Assembly (NCBI GenBank): GCA_965227145.1
Contig: OZ245730.1
Location: 930,001 to 994,000 of the forward strand
From: JACKAQ01 sp965227145
Lineage (GTDB): Bacteria > Calditrichota > Calditrichia > RBG-13-44-9 > J075
DNA length: 64,000 nt
Direction: 5' to 3'
Shown here: one piece after another, positions 1 through 9,711 of the stretch
Layout of the letters: every line of letters starts with the position of its first letter
Numbering within the stretch: the stretch's first letter is position 1
Translations under genes and position numbers: made by a program
The notes under the pieces: generated by a model
Seen by the model: only the letters and a program-made list of their open reading frames with translations
Database searches by the model: none
Told to the model about the DNA's origin: nothing

Positions 1-356
1 TTTATAGAAAAATACTTTAGTATTATTTCGTAGTAATTAGGTTTCATTGTAACGTCTGCGTCAAGATTACCAATAAAATTATATTCAAAATTTTTTAAGT
101 ATCTCAAACCTTCGTTAAAAGCATATACCTTTGATGCAAAATTTCGTTTATTCGAATGTTTAAGTGTTATTAAATGAAGAAATGAATGCTTTTTGGTATA
201 TTTTTTTACAATCTCAGCTGTATTATCAATAGAATTGTCATCTACAATCACCCAAGCAGTTGGTTGAAGTGTCTGATTAGTTACAGAGTTAATAGTAATC
301 TCAATGAAGCTTGCTTCATTTTTTGCAGGGGTGACCAAAACATATTTATGATTCAT
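1..356 (-). CDS. GT2 family glycosyltransferase, 3' part cut by window edge
   Basis: Minus-strand frame from an ATG at 356-354 runs open to the window edge, giving 118 residues. The protein begins MNHKYVLVTPAKNEASFIE, and VIVDDNSIDNTAEIV follows, which is the nucleotide-sugar binding start of a GT-A fold family 2 glycosyltransferase. NLDADVTM near residue 100 is the DxD-type metal and sugar-nucleotide motif. The start overlaps the end of the upstream glycosyltransferase by 11 bases, so the two are probably translationally coupled. The likely job is adding a sugar to a lipid-linked polysaccharide precursor at the inner membrane. The acceptor and sugar cannot be told, and the C-terminal half is missing. 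Confidence 0.85.
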   Translation of the reverse strand, partial: MNHKYVLVTPAKNEASFIEITINSVTNQTLQPTAWVIVDDNSIDNTAEIVKKYTKKHSFLHLITLKHSNKRNFASKVYAFNEGLRYLKNFEYNFIGNLDADVTMKPNYYEIILKYFSI

Positions 357-1308
357 TAGAATCCACGAATAATGTTTGGGCTTGTCTTAATATAGTCTTG
401 TTGGAAAACAATAACCAGTTTAATACATTTTTGTAGTTTTCAATTTTAAGGGTATATACTTGATTTTTGCTTGGAGAGAGGATCATTAATACATAGAAGC
501 TTGTAATTCTCAGAACACAATTTATAAAAACAGAGCAAAGGTAAATGAAACGTGAAATTTGATTATGATGTTTTAACCAAAATTGATAATTTGCTTTTTG
601 AAGTTCCAGGAAAAATAACTTTGGCATCGCTGAAGAACTTATACCGCCGAAATGTATTATCTCAGCTTCAGGATAATAGACAACCTTTAAACCAACATCT
701 TTGATTCGTTTACAGAAATCATCATCCTCAGAATAAATAAAAAAACGTTCATCCAGTAGTCCTACTATGTCAATAGCTGTTTTTTTAATCATCCAGAAGC
801 ATCCACTTATGACATCTACTTCTCTGATGCTTGACGCTCGATATGAAAAAACGAAAGGAAAAATTTTGTCAATAGCAAAAGCTCGGACAATTGCTGTAAA
901 AATATTCTGAGATTTTTTTATGCTCTTTTGTATTGAATGATCTGAATTAAGTACTTTTGGGCCAATTAATCCAATTTGTTGATTAACTTCTAGATAATTA
1001 TACATTTTTTTTATTGCATCGTCTAGTATGATCACATCAGAATTGACAAAGCAAATATATTCTCCTTCACTTGATTTAATGCCTATGTTGTTTGCCCGGG
1101 CAAACCCGAGGTTTTTGTTGTTTTCGATTAATTTAACATTCGGAAATTGTGCTCGTATGGCTTCGCACGAACCATCCGCTGAACCATTATCAACAACAAT
1201 AATTTCAAATTGAAGATGATTGACACTTTCCAATATTGAATGAATACATTTTCTCAGATATTCTCGAGCGTTCCAGTTAACGATAATAAATGATAAATCC
1301 AATGACAT
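346..1308 (-). CDS. GT2 family glycosyltransferase (rhamnosyltransferase-like)
   Basis: 320 residues. The N-terminus LSFIIVNWNAREYLRKCI with IIVVDNGSADGS and the NSD motif near residue 90 are typical of GT2 enzymes of the WbbL/rhamnosyltransferase group. FIYSEDDDFCKR near residue 190 carries the acidic ED motif expected for the catalytic base. The C-terminal 80 residues are hydrophobic and may contact the membrane. The gene sits in a minus-strand run of polysaccharide genes: an O-antigen ligase-like gene ends 26 bases upstream, and another GT2 gene overlaps its 3' end by 11 bases. Rhamnose as substrate is a family-level guess only. Confidence 0.88.
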   Translation of the reverse strand: MSLDLSFIIVNWNAREYLRKCIHSILESVNHLQFEIIVVDNGSADGSCEAIRAQFPNVKLIENNKNLGFARANNIGIKSSEGEYICFVNSDVIILDDAIKKMYNYLEVNQQIGLIGPKVLNSDHSIQKSIKKSQNIFTAIVRAFAIDKIFPFVFSYRASSIREVDVISGCFWMIKKTAIDIVGLLDERFFIYSEDDDFCKRIKDVGLKVVYYPEAEIIHFGGISSSAMPKLFFLELQKANYQFWLKHHNQISRFIYLCSVFINCVLRITSFYVLMILSPSKNQVYTLKIENYKNVLNWLLFSNKTILRQAQTLFVDSNES

Positions 1309-1334
1309 ATACCCAGATTTGTCTATTAATTAGT

Positions 1335-2666
1335 CTAAGCCGTTTGAGCCTGTTTATTTAGTATTCTGAATTGAGATTTGAATCTTTTTATAATTTGAAT
1401 ATAAACAAGATTTTGCTGTGTTGTGGAAGCGATTAAAGCAATTAAAGAATATAAACCCACCAATATCTGATCCCAATAGGACAACCCAAAGAAAGTAACT
1501 ATATGTGCCAGGAGGGCTGTTCCTAATCCCCAAAAAAGATGCATCAGTTGTTTATTGTTGGTGAATAGTTTCAGACATTTCCCAATTTCTCTAAAACTAA
1601 TAAATAACAAAGAAATAAACAGAATGAGCGGCAGAATGCCGCCGTTTATCCCTACCTGTACAAATTGGTTGGCTGTATCCTCCATCATAATTCCCCAATG
1701 CTCAGTGGACCTTACTCCTACTAACCACCATTCACCGAAATTTGCGATAAATTTATCAATCAAAGTATAGCGATGATATAAATTAGACCCTGAAATATAA
1801 CTTCCTAATGCCATAATTTTATGGTAAAATGGTGATTTTGTAATGAGGTCAAATACAATGTATGTCACTAAACCAATGATTTGGATCTGTCTCAAGTGTT
1901 TTCTCATAAACCACATAAAAGACATTATTAAAGCTGGCATAAAAGTGGCTACAGGTGTGCTTGAACCAGTATTAAACACAATAAAAGCGCAGCTAATAAT
2001 AGAAACCATATAAATTGTCCGGAAGTAATTACTATATAAAAATATACAATTAATGAATATTGGCACTAAAGTAGCTGCAAATACGCCCAACGATATAGAG
2101 TGCCCAAAAGGGCCCTGGCATCGTAACTTATCGAAACGAATGATTGCATACTCTGGCACACCTCCAAAAATAGAAAAATAGTTTCTGTAAGTAGTTGATT
2201 CAATTAACACAAATATGGAAAGAATAATACAAATCCCGGCCAAAGTGATAAAAGCAATTTCCAAATCCTTTATGGTGCCAATTAGTAATCTGGTTACAAA
2301 GTAAATTCCCAGAATGTCCATTGCACCGCCTAGGATTGAGATTAAAGAAGAAAAAGATTGCCATTGTAGAGTAAACATCAATACCCTGGCCGCAACAAAA
2401 GCAACTATAGTAATATCTATTATATTTAATTTAAAAGTTCGAAAATCTTGTCTAAAAAGAATCCTAAGGAAACCAAATAAAATGATGATTTTTAACATGG
2501 TAAAGTCTAATGATATGATAACAATGCGTTGTTGGAATGGTATAAAAATTCCAATAATTAAAAAGGGTATGATAGCATACTTTTTGGGTACTAATAGAAT
2601 ACTAATACCCGAAATCAACAATAATATCAATGCATAAGGGCTAATGACTGTTTCGTTAATAATCAA
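1335..2666 (-). CDS. O-antigen ligase/polymerase-like membrane protein
   Basis: 443 residues and about ten hydrophobic segments, as in the Wzy/WaaL/O-antigen ligase superfamily. The motif region around residues 300-350, with HRYTLIDKFIANFGEWW followed by DTANQFVQVGINGGI, resembles the large periplasmic loop and following helix of the Wzy_C domain. Such proteins join or polymerise undecaprenyl-linked glycan units on the periplasmic side of the inner membrane. The ORF begins with TTG at 2666, overlapping the upstream GT4 gene by 11 bases, with a weak AGGTT about ten bases before it. Ligase and polymerase roles cannot be separated by sequence alone; the context with glycosyltransferases and a Wzc-like kinase favours a polymerase. 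Confidence 0.8.
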   Translation of the reverse strand: MIINETVISPYALILLLISGISILLVPKKYAIIPFLIIGIFIPFQQRIVIISLDFTMLKIIILFGFLRILFRQDFRTFKLNIIDITIVAFVAARVLMFTLQWQSFSSLISILGGAMDILGIYFVTRLLIGTIKDLEIAFITLAGICIILSIFVLIESTTYRNYFSIFGGVPEYAIIRFDKLRCQGPFGHSISLGVFAATLVPIFINCIFLYSNYFRTIYMVSIISCAFIVFNTGSSTPVATFMPALIMSFMWFMRKHLRQIQIIGLVTYIVFDLITKSPFYHKIMALGSYISGSNLYHRYTLIDKFIANFGEWWLVGVRSTEHWGIMMEDTANQFVQVGINGGILPLILFISLLFISFREIGKCLKLFTNNKQLMHLFWGLGTALLAHIVTFFGLSYWDQILVGLYSLIALIASTTQQNLVYIQIIKRFKSQFRILNKQAQTA

Positions 2667-4083
2667 TGGTATTAGAACCTGTATCTTTTGCTATAATTTC
2701 AGCCGTTAGGCTATCATAAGAATTCTCTGAAAAGATATGATTGTAAAATTTAATCAATTTGGGTTCCTCGATATGCCAGCATAATTTGGAGACAACCCTA
2801 TCCCTCCCGATAGTGCCTAAACTGTCTCTCTTTTTGGGCTTTATGATTAGATCGAAGATTTTAGCTGCAAAGTCCTTACGATCATTGGGTTGCGCATACA
2901 ATGATGCTTCCTTTGCAGAAAACTTCCCCTCTTTCAGATCATACTGAACAATTGGTTTGGCAAGTGCCATATATTCCATAACCTTATTCATGGTCGATTT
3001 ATCGTTCATCTCATTCCATACATCGGGGTTCACACAGATATCTGCGGTGTTCAGAATAGGCAGAAGTTGGTCGTCCGGAATTCTGCCGGTAAATTTTACA
3101 TGGTTATCTAAATCAAGTTCTTTCGCATACTGCATCATTTTTTCCCGGACCGGGCCATCACCGCAAATGATACACAGAAAGTTGCTGTATTTGAATTCAT
3201 CGATTAATATTCTAAGTGCTTCCAACAGATGATCAATGCCTTCCTGGGGGCCAATAACCCCAACATAGCCGATTAATATTTCACGCCCTTCCTTGATGCG
3301 GAAATCCGGTTCCATTATTCTCAGCCGATGGGTATTGGGACCGCTTCTGACAACCGCGACCTTTGCAGGCGACATTCTGCCTCTGTTGATGGCAATTTCT
3401 TTGTACGATTCATTCGTTGCAATTGAAAAGTCGGCTGTTTTAAAGGTGAGTTTTTCAACCAATAACAGGAGTTTATAAAAAAGATCTTTGCGATTGTATT
3501 TAGCAATATAAAGTTCGGGGTTGATGTCGTGATGGTCAAACAGGAATTTGACACCCAATAACTTGAATGGCAGTGCAACCAGAAAAATCAAGTCCGGGGG
3601 ATTGCAGGCATGGATAACGTCAAACCTATGTTTAAAATAAATTTTTACGGCCAACCGGAATTCACTAAACAATGCGCAGACATATTCAAATAAATAGCCG
3701 AAAATGCCTTTGCCTTCCGATGGCATCCAGTGCCGGTAAATATGTATCCCCTCAATTTTCTCATATGAAAGCCTGTATTCATTCATCTTTGGTGAAATGA
3801 TAAAAACTTCGGCACCATATTTTTTTAAGGTCGTTGCTTCCTGCCACACCCGCCGGTCAAAGGGCAGGGGGAGGTTTTCCACGATGATGAGGACTTTTTT
3901 ACCGGTCAGTGGTAGTGTTGCTTTGCCGTTTGGTTGATTATTTGTCAATGAGTAATAGGGGGTTAAGGTAAAAGTTAAAAGGAAAAAGTAAAAAAAGGAA
4001 AAAGGAAAATGGAAAAAGGTAAAAGTTAAAAGATAAAAAGAGAAGTGTTTCGGGATGCTGTTGTTGCTGATCCCGCTGAACAC
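2656..4083 (-). CDS. GT4 family glycosyltransferase
   Basis: The conserved protein starts near KKVLIIVENLPLPFDRRVW (about 3912 downward) and shows the GT-B fold. PPDLIFLVALPFKLLG and FLFDHHDINPELY lie in the N-terminal domain; IGYVGVIGPQEGIDHLLEAL and the acidic stretch ending KVMEYMALAKPIVQYDLKEG lie in the C-terminal nucleotide-sugar domain. It probably adds a hexose to a growing exopolysaccharide unit. The start is uncertain. The full frame opens with GTG at 4083 after AAGGGG, but its first 57 residues come from a pyrimidine-only stretch and part of a repeat and do not look like native protein. TTG at 3948 is an alternative, without a clear ribosome site. The 3' end overlaps the O-antigen ligase-like gene. 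Confidence 0.85.
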   Translation of the reverse strand: MFSGISNNSIPKHFSFYLLTFTFFHFPFSFFYFFLLTFTLTPYYSLTNNQPNGKATLPLTGKKVLIIVENLPLPFDRRVWQEATTLKKYGAEVFIISPKMNEYRLSYEKIEGIHIYRHWMPSEGKGIFGYLFEYVCALFSEFRLAVKIYFKHRFDVIHACNPPDLIFLVALPFKLLGVKFLFDHHDINPELYIAKYNRKDLFYKLLLLVEKLTFKTADFSIATNESYKEIAINRGRMSPAKVAVVRSGPNTHRLRIMEPDFRIKEGREILIGYVGVIGPQEGIDHLLEALRILIDEFKYSNFLCIICGDGPVREKMMQYAKELDLDNHVKFTGRIPDDQLLPILNTADICVNPDVWNEMNDKSTMNKVMEYMALAKPIVQYDLKEGKFSAKEASLYAQPNDRKDFAAKIFDLIIKPKKRDSLGTIGRDRVVSKLCWHIEEPKLIKFYNHIFSENSYDSLTAEIIAKDTGSNTIDY

Positions 4084-4740
4084 TGAGCCCCTTATTCACG
4101 ATGCTGCTGTTTTATGGTGTCTTCCCCCTTCTTTTTCAAGAGAAGGGGGTGGGGGGATGAGTTTTCTTGTGTTTATGTGTAAATGGGTGTATGGGGATTT
4201 GTTTATTGAATATTGTTGATTGTCAATTGTCAATTGTTTTTGAAGACTGGGCCCTGAGTACAGGGCAAATGGTTAGACAAACGAATCGAAACAGGTGTTT
4301 CTTTGGAAAATATGCGTTCAAAGCTGAGCTTTGAACGAGGCCCCCGCTTCATTCACGATGCTGCTGTTTTATGGTGTCTTCCCCCTTCTTTTTTCAAGAG
4401 AAGGGGGCAGGGGGTGAATTTTCTTGGGTTTATGTGTAAATGGGTGTATGTGGATTTGTTTATTGAATATTGTTGATTGTCAATTGTCAATTGTTTTTGA
4501 AGACTGGGCCCTGATTAAAGGGCAAATGGTTAGGCAAACGAATCGAAACAGGTGTTTCTTTGAAAAGGTGCGTTCAAAGCTGAGCTTTGAACGAGGCCCC
4601 CGCTTCATTCACGATGCTGCTGTTTTATGGTGTCTTCCCCCTTCTTTTTTCAAGAGAAGGGGGTGGGGGGATGAGTTTCTTTTGCTCGCTTCGCGAGCGT
4701 CAATGGTTAATTGTTTATTGTCAATTGTCTGATGTTATTG
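4084..4740 (+). repeat. 241-bp structured repeat, block 1 (one partial and two full units)
   Basis: A partial unit begins near 4086 and further units begin at 4284 and 4541, each marked by AATCGAAACAGGTGTTTC. Within a unit, in order, are a 21-base palindrome with arms GTTCAAAGCT and AGCTTTGAAC around one G; a CCCCTTCT/AGAAGGGG stem-loop; and an AT-rich tail with repeated CAATTG and TATTGAATATTG. Short frames inside the units are a by-product of the conserved DNA. Adjacent 3960-4040 is a purine-rich low-complexity stretch built of AAAAGG-like words. Confidence 0.85.
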
Positions 4741-4785
4741 GGCATTGAGCGGCGTCGAAATGTCCCGATCGACCCTTCGACTCCG

Positions 4786-4958
4786 CTCAGGGTGACACCC
4801 TTTCCCGCGATGCGGGACTCAGGGTGACACCCTTTCCCGCGATGCGGGACTCAGGGTGACACCCTTTCCCGCGATGCGGGACTCAGGGTGACCCCTCGAT
4901 ACGCTCCTTCGGAGCTACTCGGGATGCCCTTTCCCGCGATGCGGGACTCAGGGTGACA
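4786..4958 (+). repeat. Tandem 32-bp hairpin repeat plus dispersed copy
   Basis: Three complete units and a partial fourth begin at 4786, 4818, 4850 and 4882, exactly 32 bases apart; one further copy lies at about 4927-4958. Each unit contains two short hairpins, GGGTG-A-CACCC and CCCGC-GAT-GCGGG. Single copies of the CCCGC/GCGGG part recur near 7500 and 10852. The array sits immediately downstream of the tyrosine autokinase stop codon and may act as a transcription or mRNA-end barrier (inference). There are no spacers, so this is not CRISPR. Confidence 0.8.
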
Positions 4959-4963
4959 ACTAA

Positions 4964-7414
4964 TCAATAGCTGTAATAGGAATACTTGTAATTCTTATAT
5001 TTCTTGTATTCGATCTCAGAGGCATTAACGACGGCGCCGGCGATTTCCATATCATTGATGGGGAAGTCCTTGGCGGCTTCCTTGAGCTGGTTAACGTCGG
5101 TAGTTTCGTAACGGGTGACCAGCAGCACCTGGCGGTGGAAGCGTTTGAAGGTGAAGACGTCCGGCACCAATCCAAACGGCGGTGTATCAATAACGATGGT
5201 CGAGAAATTCTCCGCCAGGAACTGGTAAAGCTTTTCCATGCGGGGGCTGCCCAATACTTCCGATGGGTTGGGGATGGCCTGTCCGGTGGAGATCATGAAT
5301 AAATTGGGGATATAGGTCTTCTGGATGATCTTGGCGATGTTATCCGTATCGATCGTGCAGTTGCTGAGCAGGAAATCGGTCAATCCGGGCGTTTTTTTGG
5401 CACCGAATGATTTGTGAAGCACGCCCCGGCGGAGGTCGCCGTCGATCAGCAGGGTCAGGCGCTTTTGCTGGGAAAAGGTAATGGCCAGATTGCTCGATAC
5501 AAAGGACTTGCCCTCATTGGGATTGAGGCTGGTGACCACCACGGTATTTTGTTCATCGCTATTGGTGGGGGTCAGCTTGATGCGAAGGCGCCGGAAGACC
5601 TCATTCTCGATGGTTGGGGCGTAATCGCGGGTGATCAGCTTTTCCTCACCGATGTGATGCTTCCCGACGCTTCCGTTGGTGATGCCGTTTTCCGGATTCG
5701 TGCCATTGAGTTCCGCTTCGGCTTCGTATTTCTTCATATCCACCACCGGAATGGTAACCAGCACCGGGATGTTCAGGGCATCCTGAATTTCTTTGGCGGA
5801 TTTGACGGTTTTGTCCATAAATCCGGTAAAGAGGAACAGGGCAACGCCGCTAAAGAGACCGAGCATCAATCCGCCGCCGATGCCACGGGCATAAAACTTC
5901 CAACTGACACGTGTATCCGGGAAATCCGCATCGTCGATGACGATGGCATCGGTATAAAGCACCGCATGAGCCAGCTTGGCTTCGTTATAGCGTTCCAGAA
6001 TATCTTCGAGAATTTTTTCCTTGACCTGCTGATCCCGGCGCAGTTCGGCATAGTCCATTTCCGCGCGGGGCAGGGTGCCGAGGTTGCGCTGTTCCTTCGC
6101 CAGTTCGCTGCTAACCTTGTTGTTAAATCGGGCGAGATCGCTGACATAGCGTTCCACCAGCTTGTCCACCTGAACATGGAGAAATTTGATCTGGTCGGTC
6201 ACCCGGACCACTTCCAGATTCTGGGCCGGCAGCAGTTTGTCAAGCAGTTTTTGGCGGTCATTGGTTAATTGGAAGAGCTGCTCGTTAAACAACTTGGCGC
6301 CGGGGACCTTCTCGAGATCCAGAAGTGAGAGCATTTCCTGATAAACAAAGTTGATATCTTCAAATTTTTCGGTCTGCGTTTTTTTCTGCTGCAGGCTGTT
6401 GATGTAGTCGAGCTTCTGATCTATTTTATAGATCTCGGTTTCGATTTCCACCAGCTCCTTGATGCTCTGCTTGCCTTTTTTGTCCACCAATACATTGGGA
6501 TTGCTGACCCGGAAACGCTCTACCTGGTTTTCGGAAAGGGCCAGTTCTTCCTGAGCCCGGTTTAGCTGGTTTTCCAGGGCAACCAACATGGAGTTGGTCT
6601 GGCGTTTGCTGAATTCACCCAACTGCCCGATAAACAAACCGGCGATGGTGTTGGTGATCTGGTAAGCCAGCATGGGATCTTTATCGGAGTAGTTGATATA
6701 CAGGATGGTTTTGGAGCGATCCATCTGGGGATTTAGTCCCATGCGAATCCTGCCAATGGCCAGGTCTTTATTGAAATAGGAAAATTCAATTTCATTATGT
6801 TTTTCTAATACAGCGGTGCGAAAGGTGAGGTCAAATCCGGCTGCCTGAAAGCGGGTCATGGCGGTGTCCGTTAATGCGCCGGTATATAACAATTGCCAGT
6901 CTTCACTGGCGGTTTCAAGGTCTTTCTCTTTGCCGTATAGCTCAAATTGCCGGTTTTCTTTGACAATTTTATAAGCACCGTGTGCTGCGGTTTCATCAAA
7001 GCGGATTTTTTTGAACACATCGTGGCGATAAAGCGCCGGTGATTTCACCTTGAGGTTGAGGCGCAGCGAATCGACCACTTCCACCAGGAAATTTTTGGTG
7101 CGGAGGATCTCTACCCGGCCTTCGGGTTTGGTGTTGTCGAAATCTTCGATGGGATTTTGTTTGGATGTCCGGTTGTAGTGAACGATTGCCGTGGTTGAGA
7201 AATCCTGTTCATAATATAAGTTGAATGCGAGGTAAAATATTCCGGCGACAATTACGGTGATACCGGCAATCCAGAATTTGTGTTTGAGCAAGTGGTTCCA
7301 GTAGCGCTTAAAATCGATTTGCACATTCTGATCCTGCCCGTCAAATCCGTTCAGGTCATTCATATTGATGGAAAAGAAATTGTCGCTATTGTTATTTTTA
7401 CCGTTTTGGGTCAT
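4964..7414 (-). CDS. Wzc-type polysaccharide co-polymerase / BY-family tyrosine autokinase
   Basis: 816 residues. An N-terminal Wzz chain-length domain has a first membrane helix at about residues 49-70, a long coiled-coil periplasmic part (about 260-480), and a second membrane helix near 530. The cytoplasmic kinase domain has Walker A SLNPNEGKS (Lys636), Walker A' LLIDGDLRRG and Walker B TIVIDTPPFG. The tail ends in a tyrosine cluster, YKKYKNYKYSYYSY, the usual autophosphorylation site. Such proteins control polymerisation and export of capsule or exopolysaccharide through cyclic phosphorylation. AAAGGC precedes the ATG by eight bases. No export channel (Wza) gene is visible in the window. 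The gene is isolated on both sides by repeats, so it may be transcribed separately. Confidence 0.95.
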   Translation of the reverse strand: MTQNGKNNNSDNFFSINMNDLNGFDGQDQNVQIDFKRYWNHLLKHKFWIAGITVIVAGIFYLAFNLYYEQDFSTTAIVHYNRTSKQNPIEDFDNTKPEGRVEILRTKNFLVEVVDSLRLNLKVKSPALYRHDVFKKIRFDETAAHGAYKIVKENRQFELYGKEKDLETASEDWQLLYTGALTDTAMTRFQAAGFDLTFRTAVLEKHNEIEFSYFNKDLAIGRIRMGLNPQMDRSKTILYINYSDKDPMLAYQITNTIAGLFIGQLGEFSKRQTNSMLVALENQLNRAQEELALSENQVERFRVSNPNVLVDKKGKQSIKELVEIETEIYKIDQKLDYINSLQQKKTQTEKFEDINFVYQEMLSLLDLEKVPGAKLFNEQLFQLTNDRQKLLDKLLPAQNLEVVRVTDQIKFLHVQVDKLVERYVSDLARFNNKVSSELAKEQRNLGTLPRAEMDYAELRRDQQVKEKILEDILERYNEAKLAHAVLYTDAIVIDDADFPDTRVSWKFYARGIGGGLMLGLFSGVALFLFTGFMDKTVKSAKEIQDALNIPVLVTIPVVDMKKYEAEAELNGTNPENGITNGSVGKHHIGEEKLITRDYAPTIENEVFRRLRIKLTPTNSDEQNTVVVTSLNPNEGKSFVSSNLAITFSQQKRLTLLIDGDLRRGVLHKSFGAKKTPGLTDFLLSNCTIDTDNIAKIIQKTYIPNLFMISTGQAIPNPSEVLGSPRMEKLYQFLAENFSTIVIDTPPFGLVPDVFTFKRFHRQVLLVTRYETTDVNQLKEAAKDFPINDMEIAGAVVNASEIEYKKYKNYKYSYYSY

Positions 7415-7427
7415 GGGTATTGCCTTT

Positions 7428-8940
7428 TGCTCGCGTTGCGAGTGTCCATTGATAAATGAATATTGTTTATTGAATATTGAAGGAGATATGACTGAGCCCT
7501 GAGTCCCGCATCGCGGGAAAGGGCGGACGAAGTCACTTGTCCGTTGTCAAATGTTAATTGATAATTGTTTTTGTCGTCTTTCCCCTTCTTTTTTCAAGAG
7601 AAGGGGGCAGGGGGATGAGTTTCTTTGGGTAAATGTGTGAATGGGTGTATGGGTTGATGGGGATTTTTTTTATTGAATATTGTAGATTGTCAATTGTCCA
7701 TTGAAGACAGAGCCCTTAGTAAAGGGCAAATGGAATCGAAACAGGTGTTTCTTTGAAAAGACGCGTTCAAAGCTGAGCTTTGAACGAGGCCCCCGCTTTA
7801 TTCACGATGCTGCTGCTTTAAAGTGTTGATCCCCTTCTTTTTCAAGAGAAGGGGGCAGGGGGATGAGTTTCTTTGGGTAAATGTGTGAATGGGTGTATGG
7901 GTTGATGGGGATTTTTTTTATTGAATATTGTAGATTGTCAATTGTCTATTGAAAATTGTGCCCATAGTAAAGGGCAAATGGAATCGAAACAGGTGTTTCT
8001 TTGAAAAGATGCGTTCAAAGCTGAGCTTTGAACGAGGCCCCCGCTTGATTCACGATGCTGCTGCTTTGTGGTGTCTTTCCCCTTCTTTTTTCAAGAGAAG
8101 GGGGCAGGGGGATGAGTTTCTTTGGGTTTATGTGTCAATGGGTGTATGGGGATTTTTTTTATTGAATATTGTAGATTGTCAATTGTCTATTGAAAATTGT
8201 GCCCATAGTAAAGGGCAAATGGAATCGAAACAGGTGTTTCTTTGAAAAGATGCGTTCAAAGCTGAGCTTTGAACGAGGCCCCCGCTTGATTCACGATGCT
8301 GCTGCTTTGTGGTGTCTTTCCCCTTCTTTTTTCAAGAGAAGGGGGCAGGGGGATGAGTTTTCTTGGGTTTATGTGTCAATGGGTGTATGGGGATTTTTTT
8401 TATTGAATATTGTAGATTGTCAATTGTCGATTGAAGACTGAGCACCTAAATGGCAAATGGAATCGAAACAGGTGTTTCTTTGAAAAGATGCGTTCAAAGC
8501 TGAGCTTTGAACGAGGCCCCCGCTTGATTCACGATGCTGCTGTTTTGTGGTGTCTTTCCCCTTCTTTTTTCAAGAGAAGGGGGCTGGGGGATGAGTTTCT
8601 TTGGGTAAATGTGTGAATGCGTATATGGGTGTATGGGGATTTTTTTTATTGAATATTGTTGATTGTCAATTGTCTATTGAAGACTGAGCACCTAAAGGGC
8701 AAATGGAATCGAAACAGGTGTTTCTTTGAAAAGATGCGTTCAAAGCTGAGCTCTGAACGAGGCCACCGCTTTATTCACGATGCTGCTGCTTTGTGGTGTC
8801 TTTCCCCTTCTTTTTTCAAGAGAAGGGGGCAGGGGGATGAGTTTTCTTGGGTTTATGTGTGAATGGGTGTATGGGAATTTTTTGTTAATTGATAATTGTT
8901 GATTGTCAATTGAAAATTGAGCCCCATCAAAGGGCGGATA
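7428..8940 (+). repeat. 241-bp structured repeat, block 2 (one partial and five full units)
   Basis: A partial unit at about 7561-7733 is followed by units beginning at 7734, 7982, 8223, 8461 and 8707, spaced 248, 241, 238 and 246 bases. Units keep the GTTCAAAGCT palindrome and the CCCCTTCT/AGAAGGGG stem-loop; the unit at 8707 has a change in one palindrome arm (GAGCTCTGAAC). The edge near 7428 carries a small GCTCGC/GCGAG hairpin also seen at 4684 and 9718. No gene is supported in these 1.5 kb; the 60-98 codon frames are the repeat itself. Confidence 0.88.
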
Positions 8941-8950
8941 TCTGGTTCAC

Positions 8951-9343
8951 CTATGATTTCAGCGCCTGATTTACACGATTGAATATGTCGTTGGCAAATT
9001 CGTAGAATTGCCGGGCATCTGCCAGGGATGGTTTGCCATCGGGGAGTAAACCCAAATTACCGGGATAACGAGCATCCAAATATAGTTTGTCAAGTGTCCG
9101 GATAATATTAGTGTCTGTTTCTAATGTGATGTGCCGGGATATAATTTGTTCGAGTTTTTGCAAATTATGGATTTTTAACAACCCTACTTCTTTTTCTTCA
9201 ATAACGGCTTTGAAGCATTTTTCAATGCATTGCTGGGCATGAAATGCTGTCAGATGGGTCAGGTGTTCATCACCAATAATATGAGCGATGAGCTTGAGAT
9301 CGTCATTCGCTAAATTCAGCCAATCTTGCGTGATGGTTTTCAT
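8951..9343 (-). CDS. HEPN domain protein (putative toxin of HEPN/MNT pair 1)
   Basis: 130 residues, all-alpha. FHAQQCIEKCFKAVIEEKEV followed by HNL, and LYLDARYPG near residue 90, match the HEPN domain family typified by Pfam PF05168. The classical RX4-6H ribonuclease motif is not obvious, so activity could be altered. The gene overlaps the 3' end of the nucleotidyltransferase gene by 41 bases and follows it on the same strand, the usual order for HEPN/MNT modules in which the nucleotidyltransferase neutralises the HEPN protein. Repeat units flank the pair on both sides. Confidence 0.8.
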   Translation of the reverse strand: MKTITQDWLNLANDDLKLIAHIIGDEHLTHLTAFHAQQCIEKCFKAVIEEKEVGLLKIHNLQKLEQIISRHITLETDTNIIRTLDKLYLDARYPGNLGLLPDGKPSLADARQFYEFANDIFNRVNQALKS

Positions 9344-9668
9344 AAAGAACAGTACCGTTATTGCGAATTTCCCGGGAAAACATACTGTCTAACGCGATAA
9401 ATTTTTGATACATCGGTAGCGTGTGCACCAATAAGTCTATGGCAATTTCTTTTCTTATTTCATCCAACACATTGGCAATTTTCAGGTAATATTTCATGTT
9501 TTCCTGAAAATTTTTTGGCATCACATCATCGTTGGTAACAACCAGTAAATCGATATCGCTGTCTTTGGTATTAATACCCTCTGCATAGGAACCGAAAAGA
9601 ATCACTTTATGCGGATTCAACGGTTTCAGCTTTTCGATAATTTGCTCGATGTAGTTGTTTGTTGCCAT
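9303..9668 (-). CDS. Minimal nucleotidyltransferase (putative antitoxin of HEPN/MNT pair 1)
   Basis: 121 residues. The motif GSX10DXD is complete: GSYAEGINTKDSDIDLL with Gly26, Ser27, Asp38 and Asp40. This is the metal and nucleotide site of the MNT branch of the pol-beta superfamily. In the studied MntA/HepT systems the nucleotidyltransferase AMPylates its HEPN partner and thereby blocks toxicity. Whether this pair does the same is inference, because the HEPN partner here belongs to a different subfamily. It is the first gene of the two-gene unit, with the HEPN gene overlapping its end by 41 bases. Confidence 0.85.
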   Translation of the reverse strand: MATNNYIEQIIEKLKPLNPHKVILFGSYAEGINTKDSDIDLLVVTNDDVMPKNFQENMKYYLKIANVLDEIRKEIAIDLLVHTLPMYQKFIALDSMFSREIRNNGTVLYENHHARLAEFSE

Positions 9669-9711
9669 AACAATTCAAGATAATATAAATTCCAGAAGAG
9701 AGAAAGTTGTT

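Noticed and set aside
3949..4083. Extra N-terminal residues of the GT4 glycosyltransferase
   Set aside because: Encoded by pyrimidine-only low-complexity DNA and repeat sequence, so I do not treat them as reliable protein, although the GTG at 4083 is listed as the outer limit.
4786..4958. CRISPR-like tandem repeats
   Set aside because: Units are contiguous with no spacers and no cas genes are present; the same applies to the 41-bp array at 49.1 kb.
5414..6268. A 284-codon plus-strand open frame
   Set aside because: Antisense to the Wzc-type kinase, whose motifs are complete; no recognisable content in the antisense product.
7949..8862. Repeated 60-98 codon frames with WNRNRCFFEKMRSKLSFERG
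   Set aside because: They follow the 241-bp repeat; conservation also covers non-coding flanks and palindromes, and no ribosome site is kept.
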